Positions 1-7,867 of a stretch of 64,000 nt of DNA are shown here, piece after piece (position 1 is the stretch's first letter; each line of letters opens with the position of its first letter). The position numbers and the translations under genes were made by a program. Source of the DNA: Brevibacillus brevis NBRC 100599 (lineage in GTDB: Bacteria > Bacillota > Bacilli > Brevibacillales > Brevibacillaceae). The stretch spans positions 4,907,001 to 4,971,000 of the forward strand of contig NC_012491.1 in the NCBI RefSeq assembly GCF_000010165.1. The letters are read 5' to 3'. The notes beneath the pieces are model-generated. The model searched no databases, was not told the origin of the DNA, and saw nothing but the letters and a program-made list of their open reading frames with translations.

Positions 1-106
1 TCGATGGATAAGCCAACTCGGCTGTACCTTGATTTCCACATGCGCTAACAGCTGCCGCCAAAAGTAACGACAGGATGACAGCCGCCCATTGTTTATACCT
101 TTTCAA
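1..106 (-). CDS. tctC: Tripartite tricarboxylate transporter substrate-binding lipoprotein TctC (partial, cut by window edge)
   Basis: Only the first 35 codons lie in the window. The start is a TTG at 104-106, with a GGGAGGA ribosome site inside the 3' end of tctA. The peptide has a basic N-terminus (LKRYKQW), a hydrophobic core and the lipobox VSAC, so it is a lipoprotein signal peptide. Its position directly downstream of tctB and tctA identifies it as the extracytoplasmic solute-binding subunit TctC. This is inferred from context, because the ligand-binding domain lies outside the window. The substrate (citrate or another carboxylate) cannot be told. Confidence 0.75.
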   Translation of the reverse strand, partial: MKRYKQWAAVILSLLLAAAVSACGNQGTAELAYPS

Positions 107-119
107 TGACTCTTCCTCC

Positions 120-1646
120 CTACGCGACATCTACTCCCCGGTCACGCTCTTCTTTCAGCCTTTGCTGTGTCCGACGGTTCAGCACCAATGAGATGATCAA
201 GAGTGCTCCAGCTGCCAGCAAGATGGTCAACGATAGAGGTCGAAACAAAACAATACTGAAATCACCCGCGCCCATCGCCATCGTTTGAATGAAGGATTCT
301 TCCAGAAGCGGTCCCAAAATGAAGCACAACACCAGCGGAACAACGGGCCATTTATATTTGGAGAAAACATACCCAAGTCCGCCAAACAGAAACGCTACCC
401 ACACATCAAACATGCTGTTGCGCACACTGTATGCCCCAATCGTGCAGAACATCAGGATGATTGGAGCCATGATGCCATACGGTACCCTCGTCAATTTGAC
501 CCACACCCATACCATCGGGAGGTTCAGCACGAGAAGCATCGCATTCCCCACGAACATCGAAGCGATGACCGTCCAGACAAAGCTCGCATTTTGTTCAAAC
601 AAAACAGGGCCTGGCGTCAAACCGTAGATCATCAATCCTGCCAACAAAATCGCCAGTGGCGGTGAGGAAGGAATCCCGAGCGAAAACAGCGGGATGAAGC
701 CCGCACTGCTCGTCGCATTATTCGCTGCTTCTGGTGCTGCCACCCCTTCGATCGCTCCCTGACCAAACTTCTCGGGATGCTTCGATAGCTTTTTCTCCAT
801 ATCGTACGCCAAAAACGACGTGATCGCAGCCGAACAGCCTGGCAGCAATCCAAGAAAAAAGCCGATAATTCCGCCCCTCAGCATAGGCCCAGCACTTACT
901 CTCAAGTCTTCCTTTTTCGGGTAGACACTACCTGGCTTGCCAAGCAGGGTAGCTGTGCGTTTTTCATCAATCCCTTTGAGGACTTCCGTAATCGCAAACA
1001 ACCCGATAATGATGCTAATCATGTCAAAACCGCCGACCAATGCGGGCACGCCGTAATCAAAGCGCGGCATGCCCGAAGAGGGTCCCAGTCCAACTAGAGC
1101 GAGCGTATAGCCGAATGCCCCCATCAAAAACGATTTGACCAATGATCCTCCTGATAGACTGACCATCAGCGTGAGAGCCAAAATCATCAGCGCAAAGTAT
1201 TCAGGCGGTCCGAATTTTAAGGCTTGATCTGCCAAAATCGGTGCGAAAAAGACGAGGCCGATTACGCCCAGTACCCCTGCACCAAACGAAGCCAGTGCGG
1301 ATATCCCTAATGCTGGCCCACCTCTCCCTTTTTTCGCGAGCGGATAGCCATCCAAACACGTGGGGACTGACGATAGCTCCCCCGGGATATTGAGCAGAAT
1401 GGCAGTCGTCGAACCGCCGTACATGGCACCGTAATAAATCCCTGCCAGCATGATCATCCCTTGTGTCGGCTCCAGTACGGCTGTCACCGGAAGTAGAATC
1501 GCGATGGCAGAAGTGGGACCGAGACCGGGCAATACGCCTACAAAGGTGCCAATAAGAGCGCCGAGTGCCGCCATGAGCAGATGCTCCGGCGTGAGGGCTG
1601 AAGCAAAACCAGCCAGTAGTAATTGGAACGTCTCGATGATCAGCAC
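120..1646 (-). CDS. tctA: Tripartite tricarboxylate transporter large membrane subunit TctA
   Basis: The 508-residue protein has the length and multi-helix hydrophobic pattern of TctA, the large permease subunit of sodium- or proton-coupled TTT carriers. The N-terminal family signature is visible (GTFVGVLPGLGPTSAIAILL, residues about 33-52), and a second GLLPGCSAA copy near residue 267 reflects the internal duplication of the family. The start is uncertain: the first in-frame codon is a GTG that overlaps the AAGGAGG site itself, and no better ATG/TTG lies just downstream. The gene is 18 bases downstream of tctB and 13 bases upstream of tctC on the same strand, so the three form one operon. 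Confidence 0.93.
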   Translation of the reverse strand: MLIIETFQLLLAGFASALTPEHLLMAALGALIGTFVGVLPGLGPTSAIAILLPVTAVLEPTQGMIMLAGIYYGAMYGGSTTAILLNIPGELSSVPTCLDGYPLAKKGRGGPALGISALASFGAGVLGVIGLVFFAPILADQALKFGPPEYFALMILALTLMVSLSGGSLVKSFLMGAFGYTLALVGLGPSSGMPRFDYGVPALVGGFDMISIIIGLFAITEVLKGIDEKRTATLLGKPGSVYPKKEDLRVSAGPMLRGGIIGFFLGLLPGCSAAITSFLAYDMEKKLSKHPEKFGQGAIEGVAAPEAANNATSSAGFIPLFSLGIPSSPPLAILLAGLMIYGLTPGPVLFEQNASFVWTVIASMFVGNAMLLVLNLPMVWVWVKLTRVPYGIMAPIILMFCTIGAYSVRNSMFDVWVAFLFGGLGYVFSKYKWPVVPLVLCFILGPLLEESFIQTMAMGAGDFSIVLFRPLSLTILLAAGALLIISLVLNRRTQQRLKEERDRGVDVA

Positions 1647-1664
1647 CTCCTTATCATGCTTGCT

Positions 1665-2138
1665 CTAAAACCAATCGCCTCCAGGCAGCGTGATATGCAG
1701 CGAGTAGATGAACACCACATACAGCCCCCCTGTCAAAAGGACGGAGTACACGATGGACGTACGCCACCGATAGCTGCCGATCAATATAAAAAATGCAAAG
1801 GAGACAAAGAGCGTCGCCATTGTGTAGCCGATCGCACCGAGCAGCCAGACATACAGCAACAGGAATAAAAAGCAAAGCAGCAGGCGCAGCCTTTTTCCAG
1901 GAAAAAGCGGTCCGGGATTTGGCGAAGAGGCTTCCTCCGTCACCCGGAATGATTGGACCAGCAGCACACCCCCGAGCATAAAAAACAAAAAGCCGAGAAT
2001 AGCAGGCAACGTGTGATCCCCCACGTACAAGGACGTCGAGAATGCCTCCAGACGATAGGCCTCGAATGATAGGACGACTCCAAGAATCATACTTAGGAGG
2101 GCACCGATAAAATCTGGCTGATTATCCGGGCGTCTCAT
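1665..2138 (-). CDS. tctB: Tripartite tricarboxylate transporter small membrane subunit TctB
   Basis: A small protein of about 157 residues with four predicted hydrophobic helices, the size and topology of TctB, the small permease subunit. It opens the tctB-tctA-tctC operon. The ATG at 2136-2138 is preferred over an upstream in-frame GTG at 2145-2147, because that GTG lies inside the GAGGTG ribosome site that serves the ATG. Sequence similarity in this family is low, so the call rests on size, topology and position. Confidence 0.85.
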   Translation of the reverse strand: MRRPDNQPDFIGALLSMILGVVLSFEAYRLEAFSTSLYVGDHTLPAILGFLFFMLGGVLLVQSFRVTEEASSPNPGPLFPGKRLRLLLCFLFLLLYVWLLGAIGYTMATLFVSFAFFILIGSYRWRTSIVYSVLLTGGLYVVFIYSLHITLPGGDWF

Positions 2139-2204
2139 GTGTATCACCTCAGCAAAAAAGCTACCACCAGCCTATGGCACATGCGCCCATTGTGTGCGAA
2201 AGCA

Positions 2205-2251
2205 TAAAAAACTACCATAGCCAGTCCGTATGGGACACAGCATATGGTAGT
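2205..2251 (-). terminator. Rho-independent terminator of the 82-codon gene
   Basis: Read on the minus strand, ACTACCATA and TATGGTAGT pair as a 9-bp stem around a 23-nt loop, followed at once by a run of six T. It lies between the small HD-like gene and the tct operon and separates their transcripts. Confidence 0.7.
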
Positions 2252-2267
2252 CATTTACATCTTGATT

Positions 2268-2516
2268 TCAATTTCGTTCCATTTCGATTTGGTCGCTCAG
2301 ACGAATAATGGCATGAGCGACCTTCGCTTCATACGTCTCATTGCTCTCGAACTCGCTCCAAAGCTCTTTGCTATCGCCGTTCGAAACATCGTGGATCATG
2401 AGCATTTTCAAAAGCTTCTCCATATTGGCTTGATTGCGGATCAAATGAGGCTCCATCCGCTTAACCACCATCCATAATTTTTGCGAATTGACTATCGGCG
2501 TCGTCACCATCTGCAT
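2268..2516 (-). CDS. Short protein resembling a shortened HD-domain hydrolase
   Basis: An 82-residue protein with a good start: GGAGG, six-base spacing, then ATG at 2516. The central LKMLMIHD and the C-terminal ELWSEFESNETYEAKVAHAI resemble the HD dyad and the conserved tail (LWxEFExxETxEAKxxKAL) of YfbR-type HD hydrolases. In that family these are separated by about 50 residues holding more metal and substrate ligands; here they are nearly adjacent. Either an internal in-frame deletion has removed the catalytic core or this is a small non-catalytic family. The gene has its own AT-rich operator-like promoter region and terminator, which argues that it is expressed. The HD relationship is inferred from motif reading only. 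Confidence 0.5.
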   Translation of the reverse strand: MQMVTTPIVNSQKLWMVVKRMEPHLIRNQANMEKLLKMLMIHDVSNGDSKELWSEFESNETYEAKVAHAIIRLSDQIEMERN

Positions 2517-2531
2517 CCGCTACCTCCACAC

Positions 2532-2575
2532 CAATTATAACTACATATAACTAGTTATAATTAATTATAACGAAT
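2532..2575 (-). promoter_or_regulatory. Array of TTATAAC-type repeats upstream of the HD-like gene
   Basis: This very AT-rich segment contains a perfect 18-bp palindrome, GTTATAATTAATTATAAC, plus further GTTATA/TATAAC half-sites (ATATAAC, ATTATAAC) at short intervals. It ends just before the ribosome site of the 82-codon gene. The arrangement looks like a multi-site operator (MarR- or Xre-type dyads are comparable), but no regulator can be assigned. Confidence 0.4.
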
Positions 2576-2624
2576 TACTCAAGTAAAAATGTTGTCTTCC
2601 GAAGTCACCTTTTTGCGTATAAGA

Positions 2625-2648
2625 AATGCCCTCCAATTGGAGGGCATT
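2625..2648 (-). terminator. Terminator of the receptor/pheromone operon
   Basis: A perfect 24-nt inverted repeat reads AATGCCCTCC/GGAGGGCATT around AATT, and on the minus strand is followed by TTTCTTAT. It lies about 55 bases after the pro-pheromone stop and closes that transcription unit. Confidence 0.75.
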
Positions 2649-2702
2649 GATTGTATGGTTCAGTATGTTGCTTATGTTTCTACTGTCAGAGAAAAAAGAT
2701 GA

Positions 2703-2825
2703 TTACCAAGGCTCCGGCCAGCCATATTGTATAATCAGATTAGATTGCTTGGCTGGTTGTTCTACTAAAACTGGCATTGTAATGAAGGCGGTTAACATAC
2801 ACAAAGACAATATCCATTTCTTCAT
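2703..2825 (-). CDS. Putative secreted pro-pheromone of an RRNPP quorum-sensing cassette
   Basis: A 40-codon gene not previously outlined because of its size. AGGAGG is followed by seven bases and then ATG at 2825. The ribosome site lies inside the end of the receptor gene, whose stop codon is only three bases before this ATG, so the two are translationally coupled. The peptide starts MKKWILSLCMLTAFITMPVL, a lysine pair followed by a hydrophobic export segment. It continues through a short polar linker (VEQPAKQSNL) to the C-terminus IIQYGWPEPW. Export signal, linker and short C-terminal peptide directly after an HTH-TPR receptor is the standard layout of PapR, NprX, Phr and AimP precursors. 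The mature signal is probably the last five to eight residues, rich in Trp and Pro. The sequence matches no pheromone I recognise. Confidence 0.8.
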   Translation of the reverse strand: MKKWILSLCMLTAFITMPVLVEQPAKQSNLIIQYGWPEPW

Positions 2826-2828
2826 GAC

Positions 2829-4112
2829 CTATACCTCCTGTTTGGATCTATGATTACTTCCATTATACACGTTTACCAATTTATGGAGTATACCAAAAGG
2901 AAGATTTTTTTTCTCTGACACATAGAATTCAAAAAGTACGCTCAGACTCTTATCTGCTTGTTTTATCTCATTGATTGCGCGATAGTAATTCACGCTCTCC
3001 ACAAGACTATCGATTCCTAAGTCTGCTTCGTTTTTTTGAATGTAAAAGGTGCCCTTTGTTCGGAAATACAGTCCCATTTGATTGTATTGATTCGGAGTAG
3101 TTAAATTCTCTGGCAAGATCGATGCTTCTGCCAAAAATAGTTCACGGATTTTCTCTTCTTCTCCTACCTGGATATAAATCTCTAGCAAATCATTCGCAAT
3201 CACAATTTTTTCATCCTGTGCTTGTTGCGCAAGACACTCTTGTAATACCGGAATGGCTTTATCAAATTTCCCTGTCTTTCCGTATAGTTTCCCCCGAATA
3301 TGTCTGGCATGTTTATGTACCTCGGGATAATCGAACATTTCGTATCTCTCCAGATAAAAATGCCCTAATGTGTAGTCTTCTAACTCAAAATAGGAAATGA
3401 TAATCGCAAGAATCGCTGCTGCTTTTTGTTCACTCTGACTATGGTCGATTTCAAGTCCTTGTTTACACAGATGAATACAATCTGAATAGAATCCAAGACG
3501 CAATGCATGGAAGGAAAATTTATAGTAGGTCAAAATTCGCTCATTGATATGCAGATAGGACGTGTAGTGTAATAGCTCCTTGCCTTCTACATAGGTTTGA
3601 TCTAATTGGCTTAGATTTTCACGTCGGATCATGTAGCGTTGGAAAAGCGATCTTGCCAGATACAAAGGAATTCCATGCTCACGCGAGTAGTCACAAATCA
3701 CGTCATAAAGAGCCAAGCGCAGTTCTTCATTCCCTTCCATTCCCGCGCTTTGATACAGATAGTCTAAAGAAAGAAATGTATTGCTTTTGGGACAATTTAG
3801 CAATTGCAAAGCTACTTTGTTGGTAAGAACCACATTCTTCTCTTGCATCACAGCCTCTAATAGAGACCGAAGTGTCGCTTCGCGCTTAATTTTATATAAA
3901 TAGGGTACGATCGCTGTATAAAGTGGAATATCTAGTACTTTTGCCAGCTTCATTACATGCTGCATATTTGGTAAAGTAAAGGCATCGGATTCTATCTTAC
4001 TAATGGTTCCAGAAGCTACACCTGTTCTTTCTGATAACTCAGTCAGTGTTAAGTTTGCTCTATTTCGATATACTCGTAATATGCCCCCAAAGGTCTTTCC
4101 CTCTGAAATCAC
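2829..4112 (-). CDS. RRNPP-type peptide-responsive HTH-TPR transcriptional regulator
   Basis: A 427-residue protein. Residues about 8-65 form an Xre-type helix-turn-helix (LTELSERTGVASGTISKIES is the recognition region). The rest is a long all-helical array with the spacing of tetratricopeptide repeats, as in PlcR, NprR, AimR and related peptide receptors. Such receptors bind a re-imported oligopeptide with the TPR array and switch DNA binding on or off. The start is a GTG at 4112 behind GGAGGG. The 3' end carries the ribosome site for the coupled 40-codon pro-pheromone gene. The local DNA is AT-rich compared with the window average, consistent with acquisition. Its target genes are not evident; it may regulate itself. 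Confidence 0.88.
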   Translation of the reverse strand: MISEGKTFGGILRVYRNRANLTLTELSERTGVASGTISKIESDAFTLPNMQHVMKLAKVLDIPLYTAIVPYLYKIKREATLRSLLEAVMQEKNVVLTNKVALQLLNCPKSNTFLSLDYLYQSAGMEGNEELRLALYDVICDYSREHGIPLYLARSLFQRYMIRRENLSQLDQTYVEGKELLHYTSYLHINERILTYYKFSFHALRLGFYSDCIHLCKQGLEIDHSQSEQKAAAILAIIISYFELEDYTLGHFYLERYEMFDYPEVHKHARHIRGKLYGKTGKFDKAIPVLQECLAQQAQDEKIVIANDLLEIYIQVGEEEKIRELFLAEASILPENLTTPNQYNQMGLYFRTKGTFYIQKNEADLGIDSLVESVNYYRAINEIKQADKSLSVLFEFYVSEKKNLPFGILHKLVNVYNGSNHRSKQEV

Positions 4113-4170
4113 AGCAAATACACCCTCCTGATGATTCCTTTTTATGGATATGATAGCACATTAAACCACG

Positions 4171-4195
4171 AATGATATAATCGATTTGAATCATT
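4171..4195. promoter_or_regulatory. Candidate operator/dyad in the receptor promoter
   Basis: AATGAT at 4171-4176 and ATCATT at 4190-4195 form an inverted repeat with a 13-base spacer about 60 bases upstream of the receptor start. RRNPP receptors often bind such dyads in their own promoter. This is a candidate only. Confidence 0.3.
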
Positions 4196-4223
4196 TTTAA
4201 ATAGATTACACTTTTTTACTAGA

Positions 4224-4487
4224 GTGGGGAAGAGATGGGAAAACAAACTCTTTAGAGTGGTAATACTATTACTAGGAATCCATAAGGCAATTATCACTTA
4301 TTTATTTCCAATTGAATGGAAAAGATTTGAACCATGAAGTGATCTGGAAAGTTTCCATAGCTTCATTAAAATCGAGTGGATAAAGTTTTTATGCAAGCCG
4401 AGCAATTGGTTTATTGAATGTGACTTAAGGTTGTGGTATCGAGTTGATCATGTCGAACATAATTTTGATAAGAATAACTTGATATGA
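4224..4487 (+). pseudogene. Possible decayed small gene of unknown family in the 548-base gap
   Basis: The gap between 4113 and 4660 holds no intact gene. One plus-strand frame stays open from a GTG at 4224 to a TGA at 4335-4337, and then again for 49 codons to a TGA at 4485-4487. Together these would make a protein of about 86 residues with a hydrophobic N-terminal segment (RVVILLLGIHKAIITYLF) and a Trp-rich second part, broken by one stop. There is no convincing ribosome site and I recognise no family. The strong hairpin at 4583-4614 could be its terminator. It may simply be chance in AT-rich DNA. Confidence 0.2.
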
Positions 4488-4582
4488 AACTACACTCATC
4501 AATAATTTACTGTCATAACACCCAGTATTGTATGGGTATAGATCAACAGCAATCATATTATGCGTACATGAAGGTATTTACG

Positions 4583-4614
4583 AAAAAGCCGCTTAACTAA
4601 ACAAGCGGCTTTTT
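4583..4614. terminator. Strong bidirectional terminator
   Basis: AAAAAGCCGCTT pairs with AAGCGGCTTTTT around an 8-nt loop. It is flanked by A and T runs on both sides, so it can work on either strand. On the minus strand it lies 47 bases after the putative immunity gene. Confidence 0.85.
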
Positions 4615-4660
4615 GTGGCTATCTACTTCTGTCTTCTTTAAATACTATGCGTTCTTTCAA

Positions 4661-5044
4661 TCATTTCGTAGAATCACGTTGTTGTTGTCGATGCTCATTT
4701 AGAGCATCCATCCAAATCGTAACGAGCTCTGCAAAATACTTTGTTTCAATGATCGACTCCAATTCCTCGCCAGTGTCTATACCCGCTTCTAGCTGTTCCT
4801 CAACGTATGAGTTATAAATTCGAGTATAATCCCTCCGTATTTCGGAACTGTATAAATTTCCAGTACCATCTGATACTTCCTCTTCACCAGATACCACTCT
4901 TTGTATCCGGTCTAAAATTAAGTTCTTCGAGAGTTCCGATCGAACCTCGACTTCTAAAAATTCTTCTACAATCGATAAATGTTCTGGTAAGCAAATTCGT
5001 AGTTTATCTGCCTTATCATCGAAAACAATTTCGTAAGGTATCAT
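4661..5044 (-). CDS. Putative immunity protein for an EndoU-type toxin
   Basis: A 127-residue acidic, soluble, mostly helical protein with no domain I recognise. It has a perfect AGGAGG, six bases and then ATG, and a strong terminator downstream, so it looks functional. The stop of a decayed EndoU toxin domain lies only 15 bases upstream on the same strand. In Gram-positive polymorphic toxin loci the gene directly after an EndoU toxin encodes its antidote, and its size and acidity fit. The immunity role is inferred from position only. Confidence 0.55.
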   Translation of the reverse strand: MIPYEIVFDDKADKLRICLPEHLSIVEEFLEVEVRSELSKNLILDRIQRVVSGEEEVSDGTGNLYSSEIRRDYTRIYNSYVEEQLEAGIDTGEELESIIETKYFAELVTIWMDALNEHRQQQRDSTK

Positions 5045-5059
5045 AGGGTTCCTCCTAGA

Positions 5060-5364
5060 TTACGGTTCATAAATTGGGTAAGCTGTAGTAATCCTTCCAT
5101 CTTTGTCTAGCCACATTTCAATTTAAATGCCAGAGGAATGCCTACCTTCCCATTTTTGTATCATTTCCGTTCCATTTCACTTTATGGAGGGGATTGCTCA
5201 TGATGCCACCCTACAGCTTTTCCTTTTTCGTTAATTTCTCCTTCAAGGATATGCCTTCTAGCATTTGGGGCAAAGTACTTTTCAATATCATCCCATTCGC
5301 AATTGCCGATATTATGAACCCAAATTTGGGTGAAACCACTACCAAGCCATTTTCCTTCATACAA
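5060..5364 (-). pseudogene. Remnant of an EndoU-domain polymorphic toxin (C-terminal part, frameshifted and internally deleted)
   Basis: On the minus strand a frame ending at 5182 reads ARRHILEGEINEKGKAVGWH, matching the N-terminal catalytic part of bacterial EndoU nuclease domains (HIxxGEIxxxGKAVGxHHE, with both active-site histidines). It stops after HHEQSPP. A second frame then reads a C-terminal EndoU block, MWLDKDGRITTAYPIYEP, ending at a TAA at 5060-5062; one in-frame TAA interrupts it just before IEMW. The middle of the domain and all N-terminal delivery regions are absent. This is a dead toxin fragment beside an intact immunity-like gene. It begins where the adh terminator ends, which suggests the rest was lost by deletion. 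Confidence 0.75.
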
Positions 5365-5365
5365 A

Positions 5366-5419
5366 TAAAAAGCTGTCGCCCAGCCCATGCTTACGAAAAG
5401 CATAGCCCGACAACAGCTT
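5366..5419 (-). terminator. Terminator of the Zn alcohol dehydrogenase gene
   Basis: On the minus strand AAGCTGT and ACAGCTT form the outer stem, ATGCTT and AAGCAT the inner one, and TTTTTATTT follows. It lies 15 bases after the adh stop codon. The apparent reading frame across it is an artefact. Confidence 0.7.
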
Positions 5420-5433
5420 CACCTATCCTTCGA

Positions 5434-6447
5434 TTACTCCATCGTCAAAACAACCCGACCATTGATTTGACCTTTTTCCAAACGCTCCAACACTTCGTTA
5501 ATCTGATCCAGCGGCTGCGTCTCGATGATCGCGCGAACCTTGCCGCGTGCTGCAAAATCAAGTGCTTCTTGCATATCCTTGCGCGTCCCCACAATGGAGC
5601 CTTTCACCGTCACACCATTCAGTACCGTGTCAAAAATCGGGATGGGCAGCTCTGCATTCGGCAAGCCAACAACGACGAGAGAGCCGCCACGTCGAACGGA
5701 TTTGTAGGCTTGTTCAAACGCCTTCTTGGTAACGGCCACGCTGATCGCCCCGTGGACACCGCCCACCTGCTCTTGAATGGCTTGTACCGGATCTACCTCA
5801 CTGCCGTTTACTGTCACATCTGCCCCTAGTTCTTTTGCCAAGTCCAGCTTCTCCTTGTGAATATCGACAGCTACGACGTTGTAGCCCATCGCCTTGGCAT
5901 ATTGGAGAGCCACATGCCCCAAGCCGCCGATGCCGTAGATCGCCACCCACTCACCCGGCTTCACGTTTGCTACCTTCAATGCTTTATACGTTGTTACCCC
6001 TGCGCACAGGATCGGCGCTGCTTCCACATCACCCAGCTCGTCTGGAATGCGTGCCACGTAAGCAGCAGGCGCTACACAATATTCGGCATAAGCACCGTCT
6101 GCGGAATAGCCCCCATTTAACTGCTGCATGCACAGTGTTTCCCACCCTGTCAGGCAGTAGTCGCATTCGCCGCAAGCGGAGAATAACCACGGAATGCCTA
6201 CCCGATCACCAATTTTCAGCGAGGTTACACCTTCCCCCAGCTTTTCGACAACACCTACGCCCTCATGTCCAGGAATCAAAGGCAGCTTTGGCTTCACAGG
6301 CCAATCCCCATGTGCCGCATGCAGGTCTGTATGGCAGACACCACACGTCTTGATTTTTACCAGAACCTCACCGTGTCCGACCTCTGGAATGGAGACTTCC
6401 TTTACTTCCAGCTTTTGATGGAACTCATTGACTACTGCTGCTTTCAT
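5434..6447 (-). CDS. adhP: Zinc-dependent alcohol dehydrogenase (AdhP/AdhT type)
   Basis: A 337-residue medium-chain dehydrogenase that interconverts primary alcohols and aldehydes with NAD. Catalytic zinc ligands are C38, H61 and C148; the structural zinc site is C92, C95, C98 and C106. The Rossmann motif GIGGLG is at about 172-177. Length and motifs match the bacterial AdhP/Geobacillus ADH-T group closely. The gene stands alone behind a sigma-54 promoter at 6521-6538 and diverges from the iron-dependent dehydrogenase operon that encodes a sigma-54 activator, so it is very likely a target of that system. Confidence 0.95.
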   Translation of the reverse strand: MKAAVVNEFHQKLEVKEVSIPEVGHGEVLVKIKTCGVCHTDLHAAHGDWPVKPKLPLIPGHEGVGVVEKLGEGVTSLKIGDRVGIPWLFSACGECDYCLTGWETLCMQQLNGGYSADGAYAEYCVAPAAYVARIPDELGDVEAAPILCAGVTTYKALKVANVKPGEWVAIYGIGGLGHVALQYAKAMGYNVVAVDIHKEKLDLAKELGADVTVNGSEVDPVQAIQEQVGGVHGAISVAVTKKAFEQAYKSVRRGGSLVVVGLPNAELPIPIFDTVLNGVTVKGSIVGTRKDMQEALDFAARGKVRAIIETQPLDQINEVLERLEKGQINGRVVLTME

Positions 6448-6520
6448 CTTGACCTTCCTCCTCTTTTTTCCCCTTGAGGCATGTGCGCAAAGGGCAGGTG
6501 TTCTTCCTGCCTCCTATTAA

Positions 6521-6538
6521 TTGCAAGCAGTATGCCAA
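6521..6538 (-). promoter_or_regulatory. Sigma-54 (-24/-12) promoter of adhP
   Basis: On the minus strand the sequence TTGGCATACTGCTTGCAA has GG and GC separated by exactly ten bases and matches the consensus TGGCAC-N5-TTGC at nearly every conserved position. Transcription would start near 6510, about 60 bases before the adhP ATG. The sigma-54 activator encoded at 9150-10586 is the obvious partner. Confidence 0.88.
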
Positions 6539-6600
6539 AATGAAAGCGCTTTAAAATCGAATGATTATGCGGTTTCCTTTCTTCCATGCAGCCGATATTG

Positions 6601-6652
6601 CGGCACATGAGCCGAAAAAACGGCCCACTTGCCAACCTTTTGGCCGAAAAAG
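6601..6652. promoter_or_regulatory. Candidate enhancer sites for the sigma-54 activator
   Basis: CGGC, GCCG and CGGC occur at six-base spacings (6601-6624), forming two overlapping dyads, and a further TTGGCCGAAAAAG follows at 6640. They lie about 65-115 bases upstream of the -24 element of the adhP promoter, where NtrC-type activators usually bind, and also upstream of the divergent Fe-ADH operon. Confidence 0.4.
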
Positions 6653-6706
6653 GGTATTCCTCCCTGCCTGCGGTATTACTACGTAGTGGAAAAAGGGGGC
6701 GAACGC

Positions 6707-7855
6707 ATGCAAATATCCAAGTTCATGACGCCGGAAATTATTTTCGGGAACCATTCTCTCGGACAGGTAGGGGAAAGCTTGCGCAGATTGGGAGCTTCTC
6801 GCGTCTTTCTTGTTAGTGATCCTGGAGTCGCAAACGCAGGCTGGATCGAGCGGATTATCTCTTACTTGCAGCAACAAAAGCTCGACTACCATCTATGGAC
6901 CAACGTGACAGCCAATCCGAAAGATTACGAGATTCATGCCGGTATTGCTGAATATCGAGCCAAGGAGTGCAATGCCATTCTCGGTGTTGGCGGTGGCAGT
7001 GCCATCGATGCAGCCAAGGCAATTGCACTGTTGGCTACCAACGAGGGCAGTATCGTCCAATACGAAGGCGTCGATAATATCCAGCATCCTCTTCCTCCCA
7101 TGGTGATGGTACCGACGACAGCCGGCTCCGGTTCAGAGGTTTCACAATTTTCCATTATTGTGGATAGTACACGCAAGGTGAAAATGACGATTATCTCCAA
7201 ATCGCTCATACCCGATATCGCTATCATCGACCCGCAAACCTTGATGACCAAGGACAAGCTGCTCACTGCCAATACAGGCATAGATGTGCTGACACATGCC
7301 ATTGAATCGTATATTTCACTCGCCGCAACGCCGCTGACCGAGGTGCATTCGCTACAAGCCATGCGTCTCATCGCCCAGCATCTGCGCCCATCTGTTGCCA
7401 GTCAATACAATACAGAGGCTAAGCAAGCGATGGCCATGGCGAGCCTTCAAGCCGGAATCGCTTTTTCCAACGCCATACTCGGTGCTGTGCACGCCATGTC
7501 CCATCAGTTAGGGGGATTCCTCGACGCTCCGCATGGCGAGGTGAATGCCATCCTGCTCCCCCATGTACTCGAGTACAACTACATCGCCGCACCGGAAAAG
7601 TACAGGCAAATCGCTGAATGCCTCGGTGAAAACACGGCGGGCTTAAGCACACATGCCGCCTCTCGTCTCACACTCAAAGCAGTCAAGGAGCTGGTAAGCG
7701 ATCTGGATGTGCCCCAATCCTTGTCGGCCATTGGGTTGCATCCAGAGCAAATCGACCTGCTCAGTTCTCTCGCCGTACTCGACGTGTGCATGACGACCAA
7801 TCCTCGCGACATGAACGTCCACGATGTCGCGACGCTGTTTCGCCAAGCCTTGTAG
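6707..7855 (+). CDS. Iron-dependent alcohol dehydrogenase
   Basis: A 382-residue group III (Fe-ADH) dehydrogenase that oxidises alcohols or reduces aldehydes with NAD(P). The cofactor loop GGGSAIDAAK is at about 95-104. The metal ligands are D193, H197, H262 and H276, the set known for this family. The ATG at 6707 behind AAGGGGG is preferred over an upstream in-frame ATG that would add 26 unrelated residues. It opens an operon with the kinase, the sigma-54 activator and the BenE-type transporter, with a 12-base gap to the kinase gene. The substrate is unknown; the transporter hints at an aromatic alcohol or aldehyde. Confidence 0.93.
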   Translation: MQISKFMTPEIIFGNHSLGQVGESLRRLGASRVFLVSDPGVANAGWIERIISYLQQQKLDYHLWTNVTANPKDYEIHAGIAEYRAKECNAILGVGGGSAIDAAKAIALLATNEGSIVQYEGVDNIQHPLPPMVMVPTTAGSGSEVSQFSIIVDSTRKVKMTIISKSLIPDIAIIDPQTLMTKDKLLTANTGIDVLTHAIESYISLAATPLTEVHSLQAMRLIAQHLRPSVASQYNTEAKQAMAMASLQAGIAFSNAILGAVHAMSHQLGGFLDAPHGEVNAILLPHVLEYNYIAAPEKYRQIAECLGENTAGLSTHAASRLTLKAVKELVSDLDVPQSLSAIGLHPEQIDLLSSLAVLDVCMTTNPRDMNVHDVATLFRQAL

Positions 7856-7867
7856 GAGGTTCGCGCC

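Noticed and set aside
2626..2853. A plus-strand open frame across the pheromone gene
   Set aside because: It is antisense to the receptor end, the pro-pheromone and the terminator, and lacks a ribosome site. The minus-strand 40-codon gene explains the region.
5182..5403. An apparent 73-codon gene starting at 5403
   Set aside because: Its first dozen codons lie in the adh terminator hairpin, there is no ribosome site, and the rest is the first EndoU block of a broken toxin. It is reported as part of the pseudogene.
6541..6706. A sigma-54 promoter for the Fe-ADH operon
   Set aside because: Several GG and GC pairs exist, but none has the required ten-base spacing with flanking consensus on the plus strand.
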